64,000 nt of DNA from Roseateles terrae (GTDB lineage Bacteria > Pseudomonadota > Gammaproteobacteria > Burkholderiales > Burkholderiaceae_C): positions 708,069 through 772,068 of the forward strand of contig NZ_JACHXO010000001.1 in assembly GCF_014192155.1 (NCBI RefSeq). Direction: 5' to 3'. The notes under the pieces are model-generated. The model saw only the letters and a program-made list of their open reading frames with translations. It searched no databases and was not told the DNA's origin. Below are positions 34,574 to 44,081 of the stretch, piece by piece (positions within the stretch are counted from its first letter, which is position 1; the number at the start of each line of letters is the position of its first letter). The position numbers and the translations under genes were made by a program.

Positions 34574-37129
34574 GTGGCGTACACCGCCTTCGGGCATGAT
34601 GCCGTCATCCGAATCTGGGACACCCCCAGTCACCGACTGACGTCGCGGAGCCCCTCTTTCCTGACCGCCCGCGGCGCCATGGACAACGACCTTCCATTCA
34701 ACGACCCTGCGACCCGCTCCCGCCGAGTGACACGCACGCGCTCGTCCCGGAAGGCCGACGTTCCGGCCACGCATCGCGCGCGGCTCGCACCGACCGGCCA
34801 GCCTCTGCTGGCGGGCCGGCTGGTGGTTGAAGTCACGGGCCGAAGCCAGAGCGACCGGCCGGTGTCCGGCTGGGTGCTGCTCAGCTTCTCGCTCGCCCGC
34901 TGCCTGGTCCTGACCGGCGCGCTGGAAGGCGACGCCCAGGACATTCCACTGCGCTCGGGTGTCAAACAGGTCAGCACCGCCCTCACCCGCCGGGTGCGCT
35001 GGGTCATCCGGCGCCTCAATGGCGGGCTGGTGACCCTGACGGCGCTGTCCGTCCGCAGCGGCCACACGCTCTACCGATCACTCCCCATTCCGGAAGACCG
35101 TTTCCGCGCCATGATGCGCCCGGGTTGTGTGTCGGGCAGTCCGTTTGAAGCGGTCAGCAGCGACACCGTCTTTTATGGACGTGCGCCCGTACAGCTGTGC
35201 GCGGACTTCCAGCAGGACCAGCAGCACCAGCGGGTGCTTCAGGAGATCGCCCGCCGGCCGGCGGCCGCCACGCGTGACGGCCTGACCCTGAGCGGTCGCC
35301 GCTCATCCGCCGGTCGCCTGGTTCGGCAGACGCCATCGCGCTCGGCCGCACCGCGCCATCGCCGCTCCGTGCGTGCGCGTGAGCTGCAACGCTCCGCCAT
35401 TTCCCTCTCGGTCTGCGCCGCCATGGCCACCACTGCGCCAGCGCAGTACGCCCATGCGGCCGCCTACCCCTCCCCCCTCACCCGCACCGGGACTGCCGAA
35501 ACTGCATTGGGCGCCACCGTGGACGCCTTGGGCCGCCAGGTCTACACGTTGCAGCGCGGCGACAACCTGTTCGCCGCCTCCGGCCCCTGGTCTTCGGTCG
35601 GCGGCGTGAAGTTGAACGGCGCCACCACACAGGTGGTCCTGCAGGTGACCGCGCCGGCACTCCAGCAGGCAGGCGCCCAGGTGGCTGCATTGAATGCGGC
35701 GACTGCTCGCGCACCCGCCTCGAACCGGGTGATGGGTGCCAATCGTGACGCCGGTGGCAGCAGTGGCGCTGGTGGCGCTGGTGGCGCAAGTAGCGCAACT
35801 GCCAGCAGCAGCACCGGTGGCACCAACACCATCGGCAAGAGTGGCAAAAGCGTCACCAGCCGCACGGCCGCCAGCAACGCTGCCAACGCCGCAAATACCG
35901 CAACTGCCACCAACGGCAAAGCCAATGGCAGTGGTGTCGGCAACGGCGTCAGCAATGGCGCTGCCGTCGATGAGGCGTCCGAGACCCTGGCGTTCGTCGC
36001 TCCCTCGCGCAGTCCCCTGCAGAGCGAAGGCGGTCGCATCGGTCTCAATGGCCAGGAATTGCGCCCCGCCGCGCCCAACCACTGGGCGGCGATGGACGGC
36101 AGCACGCAGACGCCTGCCGATTTCGGCGCCACGGACGGGTTGTCGGCCGCTTCCCTGGGCCTGTCCGGCACACCCGGCGCCGCCAGCGTCTCGCCCACCG
36201 AGGTCGTCCTCACCGCCGGTGAAGCGCTGGATGCGATGCGCAACCTGGTCCTGAGAACCTCCACCTGGAATGCGGGCAGCGTCTCGAATTCGGCCAGCCG
36301 TGCCGACGAATCCGCGCGCCATGTCTGGGCCACGCCGATGGCCAGCCGGGACCGGACCGACACCACCGACGGCCGGCAATATCGCCAGAACGTCACCGCC
36401 GTGAATATCGGCGGCGACTGGCAGGTCGGCCAGACCGGCACTGGCGCGGTGCGCGCGGGCGTCAGCCTGACGCAGGGTCATGTCGACGACGCCTACGCCC
36501 GGGGCAACGGCATTGCCAATCTCACTGCAGTGAACAGCCATGTCAGCGTTCGGACCAAGTCCGGCGCGTATGTCGCCGCCAGCGTCGGTGCTGGCTCGGT
36601 GCGCGCGGTCTACGACGCCACCAGCCTCGACCAGACGGTGAGCAGCGGCAAGTTCCGCATGAGCACCGCCACCGCGAGCCTGGAGGGCGGCCGGCCCTTT
36701 GAACTGTCGCGCGGCCTGACGCTCGAACCCTCCGCTTCGGTGGTGGGCGCCGTGATGCTCAAGGACAGCCATGCCACCAGTTCCGGCGTGCTGATCGAGA
36801 CCCGGCGCACCTCGTTCGGCCAGGCCAAGGCCGGGCTGACCCTTCGTCATAGCGGCATGGACGACACGCTGACGCATCAGGTGTATGCGCGCGCGGCGGC
36901 AATTCGGGGGTTCGGCAAGAACCCTGCGGTCCAGGCCACCAAGGACGGCGACGTCATCGGCTCGCAGGCCGTGGTGGGGCAACACACCGGCCACGAAGGC
37001 GTGGTCGGCGCTGCGCTCGGCGTGGGTCACCGCAAGGCGCTGGCGGTGAGTGTGGAGGCCGGGCACCAGAAGATCACCGGCGCCACGTCCGGATGGTCCG
37101 GCATGGTCAACGTCTCGTTCCGCTGGTAA
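34574..37129 (+). CDS. Autotransporter-like outer-membrane beta-barrel protein with unusual N-terminus
   Basis: An open frame of 851 residues from GTG 34574; ATG 34679 (816 residues) is an equally good start. The last 280 residues look like an autotransporter barrel: ESARHVWATPMASRDRTD, amphipathic strands such as AVNIGGDWQVGQTGTGAVRAGVSL and SGAYVAASVGAGSVRAVYD, and the terminal VNVSFRW. Upstream is a Ser/Gly/Ala/Asn-rich linker (about 395-475). Residues 50-265 are basic and have no recognised domain, though third-position G/C supports coding. A signal-like stretch (SAISLSVCAAMATTAPAQYAHAA) occurs internally near residue 275, so translation could instead start at GTG 35369. No beta-helix passenger is seen. 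Confidence 0.6.
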   Translation: MAYTAFGHDAVIRIWDTPSHRLTSRSPSFLTARGAMDNDLPFNDPATRSRRVTRTRSSRKADVPATHRARLAPTGQPLLAGRLVVEVTGRSQSDRPVSGWVLLSFSLARCLVLTGALEGDAQDIPLRSGVKQVSTALTRRVRWVIRRLNGGLVTLTALSVRSGHTLYRSLPIPEDRFRAMMRPGCVSGSPFEAVSSDTVFYGRAPVQLCADFQQDQQHQRVLQEIARRPAAATRDGLTLSGRRSSAGRLVRQTPSRSAAPRHRRSVRARELQRSAISLSVCAAMATTAPAQYAHAAAYPSPLTRTGTAETALGATVDALGRQVYTLQRGDNLFAASGPWSSVGGVKLNGATTQVVLQVTAPALQQAGAQVAALNAATARAPASNRVMGANRDAGGSSGAGGAGGASSATASSSTGGTNTIGKSGKSVTSRTAASNAANAANTATATNGKANGSGVGNGVSNGAAVDEASETLAFVAPSRSPLQSEGGRIGLNGQELRPAAPNHWAAMDGSTQTPADFGATDGLSAASLGLSGTPGAASVSPTEVVLTAGEALDAMRNLVLRTSTWNAGSVSNSASRADESARHVWATPMASRDRTDTTDGRQYRQNVTAVNIGGDWQVGQTGTGAVRAGVSLTQGHVDDAYARGNGIANLTAVNSHVSVRTKSGAYVAASVGAGSVRAVYDATSLDQTVSSGKFRMSTATASLEGGRPFELSRGLTLEPSASVVGAVMLKDSHATSSGVLIETRRTSFGQAKAGLTLRHSGMDDTLTHQVYARAAAIRGFGKNPAVQATKDGDVIGSQAVVGQHTGHEGVVGAALGVGHRKALAVSVEAGHQKITGATSGWSGMVNVSFRW

Positions 37130-37132
37130 GCC

Positions 37133-38224
37133 TCAGTGTGAGGACACATAGCCGGACGGGGGACGCTCCGGATAGCTGAAGCTGCTCTTCAAGCGCTCCA
37201 CTTCCGCCATCGGCGACAGGCCAAACAGTCGCTTGAATTCGCGACTGAATTGAGAGGGGCTCTCATACCCCACCGCATGCGCGGCTGATGCTGCCGTGAT
37301 CCCCTGGCGCAGCATCAGCAGACGCGCCTGGTGAAGCCGGATACTCTTGAGGTACTGCATCGGTGAAGTCTGGGTGACCTCCCGGAAGTGATGGTGGAAT
37401 GCCGCCAGCCCGAGGGCGGATGCCTCTGCCAGTGCAGGCACCGTGAGAGCAGTCGCGTAATCCCGGTGAATGCGCTGGATGGCTTTGCCCACCTGCCCGA
37501 ACCGGCCTGGAGCCGACAGGGCAGACCGCAGGGTGTCGCCCTGCTCCCCTGCCAACACCCGGAAATAGATCTCGCGAAGGATGAGCGGCCCCAGCACCTG
37601 GGCTTGCAGCGGATCATGCATGCTCTGCAGCAGGCGGACCACGGCATCGGCCAATGCGTCGTCCAGAGGCGTGGAAACGAGACTACGAGGAGAAGCCGCG
37701 TCTCGGTTTCTGATCTCGTTCCGAACCTCGGCCCGAGCTTCGCGGCGAGTGCCACGTCGGCTCGCTCGCTCGATGTCTCGCTCGATGTCTCGCCCGATAT
37801 CACGACCGATGTCACGCGCGACGTCATGACGGGGGTGGCTCGCAATCTGCGTGGCCAGTTCAGCCGCCATCACAAAGTCCAGCTGCACATAGATGGCCAG
37901 CAGCGGCCGCTCCGGGCTCGCCTCGGTCTGCATGGTGAACGGCACCGGCACGGCGACGGCCAGCACCTGCTGCTCGTCGTACACAAACGCCTGATCGCCC
38001 AGCCATCCCCGTTTCCGTCCCTGGCAGACGATCACAAACCCCGGCTCGTAAAGCACCGGCGTGACGCCCAGCGGCCGATTGCTCCGCAACCAGCGCACGC
38101 CTGGCAAGGGGCTCAAGGTGTAGCCCTCATCCGGCGCCAGGGCAGATAGCAACCGGGACATTTCGCGCTGGGCGTGGGGGTTCATGGGCAGAGAAATAGG
38201 CAATGGCGGCGGATCGTGGGCCAT
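37133..38224 (-). CDS. AraC-family transcriptional regulator
   Basis: A 363-residue activator: an N-terminal cupin-like AraC_N domain (residues 30-150, with VLYEPGFVIVCQGRKRGWLGD and LLAIYVQLDF) and a C-terminal pair of helix-turn-helix motifs (about 250-345: LGLAAFHHHFREVTQTSPMQYLKSIRLHQAR and AVGYESPSQFSREFKRLFG). Between the domains, residues about 137-155 are a repeat RDIGRDIGRDIERDIERA encoded by 12-base tandem units at 37765-37830, absent from typical relatives. It is divergent from the SDR gene that starts 56 bases away and probably controls it, a common arrangement for this subfamily. ATG 38185 is a possible later start. Confidence 0.88.
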   Translation of the reverse strand: MAHDPPPLPISLPMNPHAQREMSRLLSALAPDEGYTLSPLPGVRWLRSNRPLGVTPVLYEPGFVIVCQGRKRGWLGDQAFVYDEQQVLAVAVPVPFTMQTEASPERPLLAIYVQLDFVMAAELATQIASHPRHDVARDIGRDIGRDIERDIERASRRGTRREARAEVRNEIRNRDAASPRSLVSTPLDDALADAVVRLLQSMHDPLQAQVLGPLILREIYFRVLAGEQGDTLRSALSAPGRFGQVGKAIQRIHRDYATALTVPALAEASALGLAAFHHHFREVTQTSPMQYLKSIRLHQARLLMLRQGITAASAAHAVGYESPSQFSREFKRLFGLSPMAEVERLKSSFSYPERPPSGYVSSH

Positions 38225-38279
38225 TTTCCATGAAGCCGCTCATCCCTAGCATTCATCGCTTCACTTGCCAGAACATCCC

Positions 38280-39131
38280 ATGCAGAACATGCTTGAATCG
38301 ACCTTCTTCATCACCGGCGTCAGCAGCGGATTTGGACAGGCCCTGGCGCAGGCGGCGCTCAACGCCGGCCACCGCGTCATCGGGACCGTCCGTCAACCAG
38401 AGGCCGCGCGGGCCTTCGAATCACACCCCTCCGGACGGGCGCACGCCCGCGTGATGGACTTGACCGACCCGGAGACGGTCCGACAGGTGGTCCAGGAGGT
38501 GGAAGCATCCATCGGGCCGATAGACGTGCTCGTGAACAACGCCGGTTATGGCCACGAAGGCATCCTGGAAGAAAGCCCACTGGAGGAATTGCGCCGCCAA
38601 TTCGACACGAATGTCTTCGGTGCGGTGGCGGTGATCAAAGCCTGCCTCCCTTTCATGCGCACACGGCGTCGGGGGCGAATTCTGAACATCACGTCGATGG
38701 GCGGCACGATCACCATGCCCGGCATCAGCTATTACTGCGGCAGCAAGTTCGCGCTGGAGGGCATCTCGGATGCGCTTGCCAAAGAGGTTTCGGGACTGGG
38801 CATTGACGTCATCACGGTCGCCCCGGGTTCCTTCCGAACGGAATGGGCGGGTCGTTCGATGGTGCGGACGCCGCGCAGCATCGACGATTACGACGCGCTC
38901 TTCGATCCCGTTCGCGCGCGCCGCGAGGCGGTCAGCGGCCATCAGCTGGGCGATCCGGCCAAAGCCGCCCAAGTGATGCTGCAAGTGGCCACGATGGCGG
39001 AGCGACCGCCCACCCGGCTGCTGCTGGGCAGTGATGCGTTCGACCTGGTGCGGGAGAATCTTCAGGGTCGTTTGCGGCAGATGAAGGACTGGGAAAGCGT
39101 GACCCGCTCGACCGACCATACCGGCGACTGA
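38280..39131 (+). CDS. Short-chain dehydrogenase/reductase
   Basis: A 283-residue classical SDR: nucleotide-binding [16 protein letters not shown] near residue 14, NNAGYGHEG, catalytic Ser in NITSMGG and YYCGSK with Tyr and Lys, then [14 protein letters not shown]. The last block is typical of the ketoreductase group usually paired with AraC regulators. ATG 38280 is preferred over a TTG at 38265. NAD(P)-dependent oxidation or reduction of an unknown carbonyl compound is expected. It stands alone between its divergent regulator and the DUF2130 gene. Confidence 0.87.
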   Translation: MQNMLESTFFITGVSSGFGQALAQAALNAGHRVIGTVRQPEAARAFESHPSGRAHARVMDLTDPETVRQVVQEVEASIGPIDVLVNNAGYGHEGILEESPLEELRRQFDTNVFGAVAVIKACLPFMRTRRRGRILNITSMGGTITMPGISYYCGSKFALEGISDALAKEVSGLGIDVITVAPGSFRTEWAGRSMVRTPRSIDDYDALFDPVRARREAVSGHQLGDPAKAAQVMLQVATMAERPPTRLLLGSDAFDLVRENLQGRLRQMKDWESVTRSTDHTGD

Positions 39132-39306
39132 CAACAAGGCCTCCCTCCGGGGCGGGCTTCGCCGAGCCTCATCCGGTCTCATCCGCGATCGGCGGCGCTC
39201 GGCGGCACTCACTCGGCAGGGCTCGCCGAGGCGCAGCCGCACACGGCGTGGCGCGCCGCTTCGGCGATACTCCCGCCGCTGCGCGCGCCCTCCAGACGTC
39301 CTCACC

Positions 39307-40737
39307 ATGCACGAAATCATCTGCCCTCACTGCCAAAAAGCCTTCAAGATCGACGAAGCGGGTTACGCCGACATCCAGAAGCAGGTGCGGGACAGTGAAT
39401 TCGACAAGCTGCGGGACGAACTGGACAAGCAGTTGCATGAACGGCTGGAATTGGCCGAACGGGAGAAGCGCAATGCGATCGCCCTCGAGCAGGCCCGCAT
39501 GGCCGGTGAGCTGACCACCAGCGCCGCCAGCAAAGACGCAGAGATCCAGCGCCTCAAGTCGCAGCTGGAGAGTGAGGCCGTCGCTCGGCAACTGGCCGTC
39601 AACACTGCAGTGACGGAGGCGCAACGACAGCGCGACCAGCTCGCCCAGCAGCTGCGTGAGGCGCAGCTGGAACAGAAGACCCAGGCGGAACTCGCCCAGG
39701 CGCGCCTGGACAGCGAGTTGCAGAAAGCCACCGCTCGCAGTGAGCTCGCGCTGCAGACCCTGAAGTCCCAGCTGGCCTCGACCTCGGTCACCCATCAGCT
39801 CGCGCTGACCGAAGCCGTGACCCGGGTGCAGCAGGAGCGGGACAGCCTGAAGAATCACCTGGACCGCGCGTCGCTCGAGAAGGAACTCGCCGAAAAGTCG
39901 CTCAAAGACAAATACGAGACCCAGCTCAAGGATCGCGACGAAGCGATTGAACGGCTGCGCGACATGAAAGCCAGGCTCTCCACCAAGATGGTCGGCGAGA
40001 CGCTGGAGCAGCACTGCGAGATCGAGTTCAACCGCATCCGCGCCAGTGCCTTCCCCCGCGCCTACTTCGAGAAGGACAACGACGCCAGCAGCGGCAGCAA
40101 GGGCGACTTCATCTTCCGCGAGAGCGACGACGCACAGACCGAGATCGTCTCGATCATGTTCGAGATGAAGAACGAGAACGACCAGACGGCCACCAAGAAG
40201 CGCAATGAAGACTTCTTCAAGGAGCTGGACAAGGACCGCAACGAAAAGGGCTGTGAATATGCCGTCCTGGTGTCACTGTTGGAGCCGGACAACGAGCTCT
40301 ACAACAGCGGCATCGTCGACGTCTCCCACCGCTTCCCCAAGATGTATGTGGTCCGCCCGCAGTTCTTCATCCCGATGATCACGCTGCTGCGCAATGCGGC
40401 GATGAACTCGATGCGCTACAAGTCGGAACTGGCGCTGGTGAAGGCGCAGAACGTGGACATCACCCGATTCGAGACCCAGCTCGAAGACTTCAAGACCTCG
40501 TTTGGCCGCAACTGGCGTCTGGCCTCGGACGGCTTCGAGGAAGCCGTCAAACGCATTGACGAGGCCATCAAGGATCTTGAAAAGACCAAGGATGCGCTCT
40601 ACAAGTCGGCCAACAATCTGCGCCTGGCCAACGACAAGGCGGAAGACCTGACGGTGAAAAAGCTCACCCGCGGCAATCCGACCATGGCGGCGAAGTTTGC
40701 GGAGCTGAAGAGCGAGGAGTCCGGGGAGTCGACGTAA
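39307..40737 (+). CDS. DUF2130 protein: zinc-ribbon, coiled coil and nuclease-like domain
   Basis: A 476-residue protein. It starts with CPHCQKAF (residues 6-13), a half zinc ribbon, continues with about 190 residues of heptad-rich coiled coil (30-225, Lys/Glu/Gln/Leu/Ala), and ends in the DUF2130 domain (about 230-420). There D267 (KGDFIFRE) and E286-x-K288 (FEMKNE) form a PD-(D/E)XK-like arrangement, followed by [29 protein letters not shown] second coiled segment closes the protein. Members of this family are widespread and, to my knowledge, have no established function; DNA binding or cleavage is only suggested by the motif. It is a single-gene unit. Confidence 0.82.
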   Translation: MHEIICPHCQKAFKIDEAGYADIQKQVRDSEFDKLRDELDKQLHERLELAEREKRNAIALEQARMAGELTTSAASKDAEIQRLKSQLESEAVARQLAVNTAVTEAQRQRDQLAQQLREAQLEQKTQAELAQARLDSELQKATARSELALQTLKSQLASTSVTHQLALTEAVTRVQQERDSLKNHLDRASLEKELAEKSLKDKYETQLKDRDEAIERLRDMKARLSTKMVGETLEQHCEIEFNRIRASAFPRAYFEKDNDASSGSKGDFIFRESDDAQTEIVSIMFEMKNENDQTATKKRNEDFFKELDKDRNEKGCEYAVLVSLLEPDNELYNSGIVDVSHRFPKMYVVRPQFFIPMITLLRNAAMNSMRYKSELALVKAQNVDITRFETQLEDFKTSFGRNWRLASDGFEEAVKRIDEAIKDLEKTKDALYKSANNLRLANDKAEDLTVKKLTRGNPTMAAKFAELKSEESGEST

Positions 40738-40853
40738 GGACGGCGCCCCAGCCCCACCGGAGGACGCTGCCCACGCCGGCCGACACCGGCAGACGCAACC
40801 GGCAGACGCAGCCAGACGGCGCCTCAGTGTGATCGGTGCCCCGGCTGCCGCCC

Positions 40854-41798
40854 TCAATACAAGGTCTCGGCCACCGCCCTCACCTCACTGAGCAGCGCCC
40901 GCGCCCCAGGCGACAGCAGATGCCCTTCGCGCGTGATGATGCCAAACGCATCCATCGCGCAGGGCAGTTCGATCGGCAGGATGGCCAGCGCCTGCAGCGA
41001 GGCGTAGTACTTCGCCACCTCCAGCGGCATCACATGCAGCGAATCGGTCTGCTGCAGCAGCGCGGTGATGACCAGCAGCGCGGTGGTGTCCACCGCATTG
41101 GCCGGCGGCTCCAGCGCCGCCCGTCGGAACATCAGCTCCCACCGATGCCGCAGCACGCTGCCCGGTGGCGGCAGGATCCAGGACTGGGTGGCCAGATCCG
41201 CCAGACTGAGGTCGTCCCGGCTCAGCAACGGATGCCCCAGCCGCGCCACCGCGCAGGCCGGCTCACCGGTCAGCTCCTCGTAGTGCAGACCCCCGGCGCC
41301 GTCCTCGTCCAGGATGCGGCCGATCATGAAGTCCAGCACCCCGCGCTGCAGCAGGTCCAGCAGCACCTTGCTGGTGTCCATCTGCACACCGATGCGCATC
41401 AGCGGCGCACTGGCCTTCACTCGCGCAATCGCCTTGGGCAACAGCGACATGCCCGGCGTCATGATGACGCCCACTTCCACCTGCCCCGTCAGGCCCTTCT
41501 TGAGCGCGACGATGTCGTCATGTGCCGCCGCCAGGCTGGTCAGCGCCATGCGGGCGTGGCGGATCATGGTCTCGCCGAACAGCGTCGGTTCCATGCCGCG
41601 CGGCAGCCGGTCGAACAGCCGCACCTCCAGCATGTCCTCCAGGTCCTTGAGCTGCTTGGAGGCCGCCGGCTGCGTCATGCACAGCGCCTCAGCCGCCCGG
41701 TGGATGTTGCGGTGGTCGTCCAGCGCGATCAGCAGCAGCAGCTGCCGCGTCTTCAGGCGTGCGCGCAGGAACCAGTTGGGATTGGGAGCGTCGTCCAT
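40854..41798 (-). CDS. LysR-family regulator, GbpR-like
   Basis: A 314-residue LysR protein: helix-turn-helix at about residues 20-45 (NIHRAAEALCMTQPAASKQLKDLEDML) and a substrate-binding effector domain (95-300). The dimer helix DRLPRGMEPTLFGETMIRHARMAL and the whole N-terminus resemble GbpR, which controls galactose/arabinose-binding protein genes in Rhizobiales and Azospirillum. ATG 41798 lies ten bases after the GntR gene, so both regulators appear to be the end of the pentose-oxidation operon. Likely target genes are those of pentose or galactose catabolism and perhaps the chvE operon; this is inference. Confidence 0.87.
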   Translation of the reverse strand: MDDAPNPNWFLRARLKTRQLLLLIALDDHRNIHRAAEALCMTQPAASKQLKDLEDMLEVRLFDRLPRGMEPTLFGETMIRHARMALTSLAAAHDDIVALKKGLTGQVEVGVIMTPGMSLLPKAIARVKASAPLMRIGVQMDTSKVLLDLLQRGVLDFMIGRILDEDGAGGLHYEELTGEPACAVARLGHPLLSRDDLSLADLATQSWILPPPGSVLRHRWELMFRRAALEPPANAVDTTALLVITALLQQTDSLHVMPLEVAKYYASLQALAILPIELPCAMDAFGIITREGHLLSPGARALLSEVRAVAETLY

Positions 41799-41808
41799 CA
41801 AAAACAAT

Positions 41809-42561
41809 TCAGGCCAGGTCCACGATGCCCTTGGCCGACAGCACATGACTCAGGTCGTCGTCGGTTTCCTGCAACTGCACCAGGGTCGCCTGACGGGCCG
41901 CCAGCGGATCGCGATTGCGGATGGCGGTCAGGATGGCCTCGTGCCGGGGCAGCGACAGCTCATGGGTATTGGGCAATTGGCTGCTCAGCACGATCGACTC
42001 GCGCAGCGCCAGCGACAGCATGTTGCCGATGTAGGCCATCAGGTCATTGCCGGTGGCCTCTGCAATGCGGCGGTGAAAGGCCAGATCCGGCTCCAGCAGC
42101 TGCTCCACGTCGGTGGCGGCCGCCATGCCGGCGAACGCCTCCTCGATCTGCCGCACCTGGTCGTCGGTGGCGGCCCGGGCGGCCAGCGCGGCGGCGGCCG
42201 GCTCGAAGGTCCGCCGCACTTCCATCAGGGTGTTCAGGAACTCTTCCTGCGGCTTGGTCTGGATGAGCCAATACAGCACATCCGGATCCAGCAGGTGCCA
42301 CTCATTGCGCGGGCGCACCAGGGCGCCGGCCCGCTGCCGCGAGATCACCAGCCCCTTGGCCACCAGCACCCGGATGGCCTCCCGCAGCACCGGCCGGCTG
42401 ATTTCGTAGCGTTCCAGCAGCTGGGCTTCCGCCGGCAGGCGGTCCCCCGGCTGCAGGGTCCCCGAGACGATCGCCAGCCCCAGGTCGCTGACGATGCGGC
42501 CATGCATGCTCTTGCCTTCGGGCTGGCGGCGGTAGGTGGAGTGATCGGCGCGAGTCTTCAT
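41809..42561 (-). CDS. GntR-family (FadR-type) regulator
   Basis: A 250-residue repressor. The winged helix (residues 15-85) shows IVSGTLQPGDRLPAEAQLLERYEISRPVLREAIRVLVAKGLV and the FadR-type wing. The all-helical FCD domain (105-235) has the metal-binding pattern DLAFHRRIAEATGN...EHEAI-like (SLPRHEAILTAI) with His ligands. Sugar-acid-responsive regulators such as DgoR belong here. It is co-oriented with the dehydrogenase and keto-deoxy-acid dehydratase genes, 66 bases after the former. The two 15-bp palindromes upstream of the operon match the spacing of FadR-type operators and are its probable targets. Confidence 0.88.
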   Translation of the reverse strand: MKTRADHSTYRRQPEGKSMHGRIVSDLGLAIVSGTLQPGDRLPAEAQLLERYEISRPVLREAIRVLVAKGLVISRQRAGALVRPRNEWHLLDPDVLYWLIQTKPQEEFLNTLMEVRRTFEPAAAALAARAATDDQVRQIEEAFAGMAAATDVEQLLEPDLAFHRRIAEATGNDLMAYIGNMLSLALRESIVLSSQLPNTHELSLPRHEAILTAIRNRDPLAARQATLVQLQETDDDLSHVLSAKGIVDLA

Positions 42562-42627
42562 CGGGCGGCAGGCTATCACGGCTGAGGCCACTCGCCATCC
42601 GGTGCCGCCCAAGGCGTGGCCAAAACC

Positions 42628-44070
42628 TCAGCCCGGGAAGGTGTAGGCGGTCTTCACCGTGGTATAGAACTCCCGCGCATAGCTGCCTTGCTCCCGCGGG
42701 CCATAGCTGGACCCCTTGGAGCCACCAAACGGCACGTGATAGTCGACCCCGGCCGTCGGCAGGTTGATCATCACCATGCCGGCCTGGGCATGCAGCTTGA
42801 AGTGGGCCGCATGCTTGAGGGAGGTGGTGCACAGGCCGGCGGAGAGACCAAATTCCGTGTCATTGGCCACCGCCAGCGCTTCGTCATAGTCCCGCACCCG
42901 GATGACGTTGGCCACCGGGCCGAAGACTTCCTCGCGGCTGATGGTCATGTCGTTGCGGGTCTCGGTGATCAGCGCCGGACGCTGGTAGAAGCCGCGGGTC
43001 TCGCGCTCCACCACGTCGCCGCCGAAGGCGAGGCGACCGCCTTCCTTCTGGGCGATGTCGACATAGCGCAGGTTCTGATCCAGCTGGCGCTGGTCCACCA
43101 CCGGGCCGATGTCGGTGCCGGCCTTGAGCGCATGGTCGACCTTGAGGGTTTCCAGCTTGGCCACCACCGCCTCGACGAACCGGTCGTGAATGCCTTCGGT
43201 GACGATGATGCGGCTGCTGGCCGTGCAGCGCTGACCGGTCGAGAAATACGCGCTCTGCACCGCGGCGTTCACCGCCACATTCAGATCGGCGTCGTCCAGC
43301 ACGATCACCGGATTCTTCCCGCCCATCTCCGCCTGCACCTTGGCCTGGCGGGCCGCGCAGGACGCAATGATGCGGCGGCCGGTGGCCACCGAGCCGGTGA
43401 AGCTCAGGGCCTTGACCTTGGGGGAATCCACCAGCGTGGCGCCGACCTGCGAGCCCGGCCCCATCACCAGGTTGAAGACGCCCTTGGGCAGCGCGGTGCG
43501 CGAAAGGATCTCTGCGATGGTCCAGGCGCAGCCGGGCACCAGTTCGGCCGGCTTGAAGACGACGGCATTGCCGTAAGCCAGCGCCGGCGCAATCTTCCAG
43601 GCCGGGATGGCGATCGGGAAGTTCCAGGGCGCGATCAGGCCCACCACGCCCACCGGCTGGCGGATCACATCCACGCTCACGCCGGGACGCACCGAGGCCA
43701 GGGTTTCGCCGCCCAGCCGCAGAGCTTCAGCCGCGAAGTACTTAAAGATCATCGCCGCTCGATGGGTCTCGCCCATGCCTTCGGGCAGGGTCTTGCCCTC
43801 TTCCCGCGACAGCAGGCGACCGATCTCCTCGCGGCGGGCCAGCAGTTCATTGCCGACCTGGTCCAGCACGTCAAAGCGCTGCTGCGGCGTGCTGAAAGCC
43901 CAACCGGCGAAGGCGGCCTGCGCGGCATCGATGGCGGCCTCGGTTTGCGCGGCATCCGCCTGGGCATAGTGGCCGATGATGTCGCTGGTGTCGGACGGGT
44001 TGATGTTGGGCCGCGTTTCGGCGCCCGCCACCCATTCACCGTTGATGTAGTTCTTGAATTCGTTGCTCAT
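42628..44070 (-). CDS. Aldehyde dehydrogenase, alpha-ketoglutaric semialdehyde type
   Basis: A 480-residue NAD(P)-dependent aldehyde dehydrogenase of standard length: cofactor block APWNFPIAIPAWKIAPALAYGN, FTGSVATGR, general base E248 in QAEMGGKNP and catalytic C282 in STGQRCTASS. The C-terminal VDYHVPFGGSKGSSYGPREQG matches alpha-ketoglutaric semialdehyde dehydrogenases. AGGAA precedes ATG 44070, 11 bases after the dehydratase stop. It should make alpha-ketoglutarate, the exit of the oxidative L-arabinose/D-xylose route into the TCA cycle. Specificity is from context. Confidence 0.88.
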   Translation of the reverse strand: MSNEFKNYINGEWVAGAETRPNINPSDTSDIIGHYAQADAAQTEAAIDAAQAAFAGWAFSTPQQRFDVLDQVGNELLARREEIGRLLSREEGKTLPEGMGETHRAAMIFKYFAAEALRLGGETLASVRPGVSVDVIRQPVGVVGLIAPWNFPIAIPAWKIAPALAYGNAVVFKPAELVPGCAWTIAEILSRTALPKGVFNLVMGPGSQVGATLVDSPKVKALSFTGSVATGRRIIASCAARQAKVQAEMGGKNPVIVLDDADLNVAVNAAVQSAYFSTGQRCTASSRIIVTEGIHDRFVEAVVAKLETLKVDHALKAGTDIGPVVDQRQLDQNLRYVDIAQKEGGRLAFGGDVVERETRGFYQRPALITETRNDMTISREEVFGPVANVIRVRDYDEALAVANDTEFGLSAGLCTTSLKHAAHFKLHAQAGMVMINLPTAGVDYHVPFGGSKGSSYGPREQGSYAREFYTTVKTAYTFPG

Positions 44071-44081
44071 GGGGATTCCTT

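Noticed and set aside
33110-35065. Minus-strand ORF of 651 codons across yjfF and the barrel gene
   Set aside because: Antisense to the permease with clear membrane motifs; translation is His/Gln/Arg-rich noise.
34630-35067. Minus-strand ORF of 145 codons under the barrel-protein N-terminus
   Set aside because: Third-position G/C favours the plus-strand frame; the minus product is Arg/Ser/Thr-rich without motifs.
37765-37830. CRISPR-like repetition
   Set aside because: The 12-base units are contiguous, in frame and inside the AraC gene; no spacers exist.
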